Assembly (NCBI GenBank): GCA_016946835.1
Contig: JACVTC010000021.1
Coordinates: 1,610,001 to 1,657,500, forward strand
DNA from: Neocallimastix lanati (nom. inval.)
Taxonomy: Eukaryota; Neocallimastigomycota; Neocallimastigomycetes; Neocallimastigales; Neocallimastigaceae
Direction: 5' to 3'
DNA: 47,500 nt
The notes below the pieces were generated by a model, which worked only from the letters and a program-made list of their open reading frames with translations, did no database searches and was not told the origin of the DNA. Shown here piece by piece: positions 42,314-47,500 of this stretch (positions within the stretch are counted from its first letter, which is position 1; each line of letters begins with the position of its first letter). A program made the translations under genes and the position numbers.

Positions 42314-45300
42314 ATACTAATGAAACTCACAAAGAATCCGATAATGAGAATGATGTAGAATTTATAGTTAGTGCGACAAAAAGGAAGTTGACGACTAACG
42401 ATGAAACTAGTGAAAATAATGAAAAGAGACAACGTAAAAGTCTCAAAGATAATCCTACCCCTATAACAACTCCTGCAATAAGAAAGATAAAAGAGAAGGA
42501 AATAGAAAATAGAATAATTGTTAAAAATAAAAATCAACTACATCCTTCGATAATGGCGCAGCCTAATATAAATATTGAGAAAGCCAAAGAAAAACAAATT
42601 CGGAATAAAGAAAGAGCTAACTTTGGAAATAACAAGGGAAAAAGGAAGGAAAGGGAGGATAATATTACTATAAGAGAAAAGCAAAGTCTGGATTCTTCAA
42701 AACAAAGAAATAGCATCATTACTACTAGTGATAAAATGCATCAACGATTAAATAAATTAATTGATAATGAAAACGATAAAATTATTAAAACAAAACAAAT
42801 CAATGAAATGGAAGTTATTGAAGTTCCTGAAAAGCTTAATGACGAAGGTCATGAGAATATTACATTACAGAAGCTCATAGATTTTCAAGAGCCTAAAGAA
42901 AAAGCAACAATTAGTAGAACGCTTAGGAACATCAAGATGTGTAAGGATCAGGAAGAATATAATGTTTTACAAGATTTGAATGAAACCAAGTGTAATATTA
43001 GTTTCGGTCAGCTCCTCAATGTTTCTCCAAAAGTCAGAAGTCAAGTAAGTCAAGGATTAAAATTAGAAAAAACTGAAAAGAAAATAATAGGTGCATTAAA
43101 CAATACTATTGCTGCTGCTACCTTGGTAAATAATATTGATCACTCTTATATTAGCAAAAGTAAGGAAACCTCAGAAGAAGATATTGCCATGGTTGATGTA
43201 ACAGTAGATGAAATTCCTGGTAAAGCACTAATTGATTCTTGTAGCAATCTCAATGTTATCACAAAAAAATTTTATGAGAAATTACCTGGAAATTATGAAG
43301 AAGTAGGTATTAGTCGTGGAAGGATACGTTTAGCGACTAAGAATGATGAGTATTCAGAAGGAATCATTGTACGAATACCTGTTAAGATTAATGATTATAA
43401 AATGATAGTAGATTTTCGTATAATTGATGATGATGACCCATTTTATGATTTGTTGATTAATTTTCAAACTCAAGTAGAACACAATCTTTTTATCCATCCT
43501 ATAAGATATAGTTTATGTCAATTTAATTCTCAAGGACTAATCGACGTTATAGCTCCTATTAATAATAATTTCCAAGAAGAAGAAAAATTAGTATGTATAG
43601 TAAGGAAAATACTTGAAGATGAAGACACAACTAATGAATTAAAGAAACTTGAAGGTCTATCCCCGCAAGAGTATATCCATGATGAAAAATTTTTAGCAAG
43701 TCTTTGTAAAGATTATAAAGATGTAATAGTAAAATTACTTGAAGAAAACTTGGACATTATAGCGACATCTTCTGAAGAATTAACCCCGTCAGACTTAGCA
43801 CCTCATAAGATTAACTTGAAAGCGAACGCAAAACCTGTTAAACAAAGATGTTACAGGGTAACCAAATTTAAATCGGATATTATTAAAGAAGAACTAATTA
43901 AACTTATTAAGAAAAAGCTAGTTGTACCATCTTATTCAGAATGGTCTTCACCTGTTGTTGTGGTCCCAAAGGCTAATGGAAAATGGAGATTGTGTGTGGA
44001 CTACCGCAAGGTGAATGATCTAACCGAAAAAGACTCTTATGCCCTTCCATATATTGACGAGATATTTGACAGTTTAGATGGTGCCAAAATCTTTACTACT
44101 ATGGATCTATACTCAGGTTACCATCAAATCCTAATGGACGAAGAAAGTGTTGAAATAACCAGTTTTACAACCAAATTTGGCAACTACCAATTCAAAGTTA
44201 TGCCTTTCGGATTAACTGGAGCTCCGGCTACCTTCCAACGGGAAATGAATAGAATTTTATTTCCTTTAATCGGAAAATGTGTTTTCAACTTTATTGATGA
44301 TATACTTATATATTCAAAAACTGTCGAAGAACATATCCTACACATAAAGCAGGTATTAGCAATCTTCAAGGAACATAAATTAAAAATTAATATTGAAAAA
44401 TGTCACTTTATGCAAACGGAAGTTGAAGTTCTTGGTCACAAGATTTCTACTAAGGGTCTTAGTCCTCAAAATAGTAAAATTGAAGCAATTAAAGCCTGGA
44501 AAGAACCCACGAATATACATGAGTTAAGATCATTCTTAGGTGCTGTAGGATATTATAGGAACTTTATAAATGAATATGCTCAAACCTCAGCTCCTCTTTG
44601 TAAGCTATTAAGAAAAGGCGTAAAATATAAATGGAATAATGAACAAAAACAAAGTTTTACCAAATTAAAAGAAAAATTAATTAATGCTCCTATTTTAAAA
44701 TATCCAGATTTTTCCAAAGAATTCATTATTCGAACAGATGCATCATATGAAGGTATTGGTGGAGTTTTATTGCAGAAAGACGAATCGGAAATAGAACACC
44801 CGATTCATTTCATTAGCCGTAGCTTAACCAAAGCAGAAAAGAATTATGGAATAACCGATTTGGAAGGAACGGCTTTATATTATTGTATTACTAAATTAAA
44901 ACCTTATATTATGGGAAGCCCCTTTAGAACCATAGTTTTTACAGATCACAAACCTCTACTAGGTTTATTTAATAATAAGGAACCGAATAATGCACGACAA
45001 ACAAGATGGTGTTTGACTGCAAGTATGCTAAAAGTGGATATTCGCTATGAGCAAGGTAAAAAGAATGTAGTAGCCGACGCTTTATCTAGAATGAAGAACT
45101 ATAAAGAACAAAAGGTATTAGCTATAAAAACGAATAAAGATGATGAAAATGATTCACTTTCTAAAGTAATTAAAGAATTTATTGAAGAAAAATTTACAAA
45201 GATTGATGGTATAGATTATTTTATAGATGGAAATAATTATAGAAAACTTGTTACCGAAACAAATGAAAAACTAAAATTAATTCTCGAAGCACATCATGTT

Positions 45301-46311
45301 GGCCATGAAGGTTATTATAAAACATATCAAAGACTTAGAAAAAGTTACTACTGGAATGATATGGTCAACGATATAAAACGGATAATTTCAAAATGCGAAA
45401 AATGTCAGTTAAATCGCCCTCAGCCATATCCAGAACCAACCGAAAACATTCCAACAGAAGTTGAAGGCCCTTTTACTCATCTTGGACTTGATATTATTGG
45501 TCCCTTAATAAAAACTGGTAATAAAAACCAATATATCATTGTTGCGGTGGATTATTTCACAAAGTGGGTGGAGGCTGAACCTACTGAAAATATTACATCT
45601 AAGGACATCATTAAGTTTTTAATAAATGTTTTCGCTAGACATGGAGTTCCTCAAGTCATTACAACGGATAATGGCGTTCAATTCACATCGGATATGACTA
45701 AAATATTCCTGGACTTATATGATGTTTACGTAAAATTTACCACTACCTATCACCCAGAAAGTAATGGATTGGTTGAAAATAGGAATAAAGAAATTGGTAA
45801 ATTATTGAGATTACTTGGTGAAGAAAATAAAGACTGGGATGAGGTATTACCTTCAGCCTTGTGGGCCCTTAGAACTACAAAGAATTCTGTAACCAAACAT
45901 TCTAGCTTCGAATTAGTTTATGGCCGTGAGGATCAACAGCCTTTCGACATTGCTCCTAGACCTACACAAGGAGTGAATAAATCTTCAGATGAAATTCTTT
46001 TAGAAAAATTTATCTCACATTATAGGTGGACCATGGAAGCAGCTGAAAATGTAAAGAACGCAAGTAAATATTGGGCCAATCGAAGGGAAGAAAAAAATAG
46101 CATGAAAAATTCCAAAAACATAAGAATCGGTGATTTAGTTCTTGTTCGAAATTTTAGTCGTTCTAAATTAGAACCTTATTTTGTCGGTCCTTTAAAAGTA
46201 ATAAAAAAACAATTTAATACCGTAACACTTGCGGACCCAAATACTATGATTCAAATGAATCGTAATGTTCATTTGAAAAATATAGTAAAGTATAACTCAG
46301 CTATAGATTAG
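42199..46311 (+). CDS. pol: Element E Pol (protease, RT, RNase H, integrase)
   Basis: Read after a -1 shift: 1370 residues from codon CCA at 42199, giving a Gag-Pol of about 1666. There is no ATG-led start. Residues below count from 42388. A disordered basic spacer comes first (residues 1-250); then protease ALIDSCSNLNVI (Asp283); RT with WSSPVVVVPKANGKWRLCVD, DLYSGYHQI, MPFGLTGAPATFQ and FIDD (Asp637, Asp638); RNase H with RTDASYEGIGG, DLEG and TDHKPL; integrase with HHCC zinc site (HHVGHEG...CEKC) and Asp1035, Asp1094, Glu1130 (D,D35E); then a GPY/F-like module (EPYFVGPLKVI). The protease has DSC instead of the usual DSG/DTG. No internal stops. Comparison with the relic at 36791-37660 shows a larger family. 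Confidence 0.93.
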   Translation, partial: PLKGRGSTPYKNKIASLQYKSIPSSTNDYNKEEKEDASYTNETHKESDNENDVEFIVSATKRKLTTNDETSENNEKRQRKSLKDNPTPITTPAIRKIKEKEIENRIIVKNKNQLHPSIMAQPNINIEKAKEKQIRNKERANFGNNKGKRKEREDNITIREKQSLDSSKQRNSIITTSDKMHQRLNKLIDNENDKIIKTKQINEMEVIEVPEKLNDEGHENITLQKLIDFQEPKEKATISRTLRNIKMCKDQEEYNVLQDLNETKCNISFGQLLNVSPKVRSQVSQGLKLEKTEKKIIGALNNTIAAATLVNNIDHSYISKSKETSEEDIAMVDVTVDEIPGKALIDSCSNLNVITKKFYEKLPGNYEEVGISRGRIRLATKNDEYSEGIIVRIPVKINDYKMIVDFRIIDDDDPFYDLLINFQTQVEHNLFIHPIRYSLCQFNSQGLIDVIAPINNNFQEEEKLVCIVRKILEDEDTTNELKKLEGLSPQEYIHDEKFLASLCKDYKDVIVKLLEENLDIIATSSEELTPSDLAPHKINLKANAKPVKQRCYRVTKFKSDIIKEELIKLIKKKLVVPSYSEWSSPVVVVPKANGKWRLCVDYRKVNDLTEKDSYALPYIDEIFDSLDGAKIFTTMDLYSGYHQILMDEESVEITSFTTKFGNYQFKVMPFGLTGAPATFQREMNRILFPLIGKCVFNFIDDILIYSKTVEEHILHIKQVLAIFKEHKLKINIEKCHFMQTEVEVLGHKISTKGLSPQNSKIEAIKAWKEPTNIHELRSFLGAVGYYRNFINEYAQTSAPLCKLLRKGVKYKWNNEQKQSFTKLKEKLINAPILKYPDFSKEFIIRTDASYEGIGGVLLQKDESEIEHPIHFISRSLTKAEKNYGITDLEGTALYYCITKLKPYIMGSPFRTIVFTDHKPLLGLFNNKEPNNARQTRWCLTASMLKVDIRYEQGKKNVVADALSRMKNYKEQKVLAIKTNKDDENDSLSKVIKEFIEEKFTKIDGIDYFIDGNNYRKLVTETNEKLKLILEAHHVGHEGYYKTYQRLRKSYYWNDMVNDIKRIISKCEKCQLNRPQPYPEPTENIPTEVEGPFTHLGLDIIGPLIKTGNKNQYIIVAVDYFTKWVEAEPTENITSKDIIKFLINVFARHGVPQVITTDNGVQFTSDMTKIFLDLYDVYVKFTTTYHPESNGLVENRNKEIGKLLRLLGEENKDWDEVLPSALWALRTTKNSVTKHSSFELVYGREDQQPFDIAPRPTQGVNKSSDEILLEKFISHYRWTMEAAENVKNASKYWANRREEKNSMKNSKNIRIGDLVLVRNFSRSKLEPYFVGPLKVIKKQFNTVTLADPNTMIQMNRNVHLKNIVKYNSAID

Positions 46312-46334
46312 CTTGAGTCTTAGTGGGGGCATCT
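46312..46334 (+). promoter_or_regulatory. Element E polypurine tract
   Basis: The pol stop is followed almost at once by agtgggggcatct, ending at the 3' LTR. This is the expected plus-strand primer region and shares GGGCAT with element S. Confidence 0.65.
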
Positions 46335-47170
46335 TGGTAAAGAACGAACATATAATGGATTATTAATTAGAATTTCAACTTACTTTAGAATCCATTATAT
46401 TATTCTTTACTTAATATTACTTTACTATATTTTCTATACTAAAATATTTTCTAAATATATTTTTTTTATTTTTATTAAAAGTTTCTAAAATATTATCAAT
46501 AATTCTATATTTTTATTATTAATATCAATATCTATAATTTAACCTTAAATTTTATTATTTTATTAAAGTGTTTATTATCAATATTAATATTTTATTTTTA
46601 TTTTCAAATATATTATTATATTATTATTATATTGTATCAATATTAAACTTGTATTCTTTTTAGTATTTTATTTTATTTTTAAATTGATTATTTAATATTT
46701 TTTTTATTCCCCACAAATAAAATCAAATCTTAATTGATTAATAATAAATATTAAATATATTATAGTTTTTAAATTTATTTTATATAAAATATAAGAATAT
46801 TATATTAACATTCTTGATTAAAATAACTTTATTTTTCTGTAAAATCTTTTTAAATTTTGTTTGTTTCTTTTCGTATATATTAAATAATTTAGTTTTAGTA
46901 TATGAAAAATAATATAAAATTATATAAACAAAATTTATTAAAATAAAAATATTTATGAATTAATTAATTTAAATTAATATAAAATTGAAGTAATTAGTAA
47001 TAGTAGATTATTTTTTTTAAATATGATAACAAAATGTAGAAAGGCTTTACATATTTATTTTTTTTCAAAAAGTATAAATAAGTGAAGTTTTTCAAGAATT
47101 AAAATGTAGACAGAAAAATATTGAAAATAAATAATTAAATAAAAATTCTAATAAAACCCGAACCATAACA
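46335..47170 (+). repeat. Element E 3' LTR
   Basis: 836 bp, TGGTAAAG...CATAACA, matching 38095-38930 wherever I compared it. It is followed by aatg (47171-47174), the target duplication. Confidence 0.95.
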
Positions 47171-47174
47171 AATG

Positions 47175-47500
47175 TACTAAATAATGCATTCTTAATTAAA
47201 TTTACGATTTATTTCTATGTTAAGATTTTGATATAATTTATAATTTAAATTTAAATAAAATAATATGTCTATTAAAAAATATTCACTAAGTCGATATGTC
47301 TATATAGTAATATACTATATAGATATATAGTAATAATAATAAATATTTAAATGGTTTAATTTAATAAAAATTTATTTAAAATAAACTTTGATAATTAGAA
47401 TTATCAAATTAATTTGATTTTAAATTTATTTGTTTTGCTTAATAATAAAATATCTATAATATATTACTATTAAGGTAAGTTTACAATAACCTTACAAAGA
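47175..47500. other. AT-rich flank of element E
   Basis: No gene seen. A near-palindromic stretch tatatagtaatatactatata lies near 47300-47320. Confidence 0.6.

Larger units (their letters stand above)
38095..47170 (+). mobile_element. Element E, intact-looking Ty3/gypsy LTR retrotransposon
   Basis: 9076 bp with two 836-bp LTRs (TGGTAAAG...CATAACA), a primer-binding site, a leader of about 2.4 kb, gag, pol in an overlapping frame, a polypurine tract and a 4-bp target duplication. The pol order protease, RT, RNase H, integrase defines Ty3/gypsy. No env-like ORF and no chromodomain is seen. The LTRs look identical by eye and both ORFs are open, so insertion was very recent. It sits about 20 bp upstream of the 5' end of a tRNA-like gene. 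Confidence 0.95.

Noticed and set aside
42388-42390. Independent start of Pol at 42388
   Set aside because: This codon is TTG; the frame is open back to the gag overlap, and a frameshift signal explains expression.

Overview
The window looks like nuclear DNA of an extremely AT-rich eukaryote, most likely an anaerobic gut fungus (Neocallimastigomycota). This rests on four things: intergenic DNA of almost pure A/T with long homopolymers and AAT/TAAATAA microsatellites, Asn- and Ser-run proteins, a short GT-AG spliced gene, and an eIF5A that reads as fungal. A dictyostelid-like genome is the main alternative, and the eIF5A argues against it. Only two ordinary host genes are convincing: eIF5A and a coiled-coil protein. 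A third host gene survives as two broken pieces. Most of the rest is retroelements.

Layout. 1-1280: fragments of non-LTR (LINE) elements in both orientations. 1285-6732: LINE A, apparently full length, minus strand, with one 1489-codon ORF (RRM-like N-terminus, Ser-rich linker, AP endonuclease, reverse transcriptase, CCHC). 6733-6904 and 15840-15939: two pieces of one host reading frame, split at a run of Asp codons by LINE B. LINE B is itself split by LINE C (10726-15774), which carries a perfect 12-bp target duplication. A and C share a 5'-terminal monomer of about 77 bp; C has it as a tandem dimer. 16589-17168: eIF5A with one intron. 17180-25430: AT-rich desert. 25949-30014: a minus-strand LTR element (S) with a broken gag, an Asn-rich frame and no protease, RT or integrase. 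30020-30320: an isolated GC-richer island. 31126-32418: coiled-coil gene. 35740-37660: decayed Ty3/gypsy pol. 37998-38071: tRNA-like gene. 38095-47170: an intact-looking Ty3/gypsy element (E) with 836-bp LTRs in which I see no difference, inserted about 20 bp upstream of the tRNA-like gene.

Element E holds the most interesting signals. Gag (41312-42205) and Pol overlap in different frames. The slippery heptamer T TTA AAC sits just before the gag stop, followed after 7 nt by a perfect 6-bp stem. Its 8-nt loop is perfectly complementary to a site about 85 nt downstream. This predicts -1 frameshifting driven by a pseudoknot. The 2.4-kb leader between the primer-binding site and gag contains at least two multibranched RNA-like domains, one with a T-arm mimic of tRNA. 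A row of four hairpins with compensating base changes lies just before gag. E and S share an 18-nt primer-binding site and similar polypurine tracts, so S may have been mobilised by E-type proteins.

All statements come from reading the sequence by eye and from general family knowledge. No search, folding or alignment program was run.
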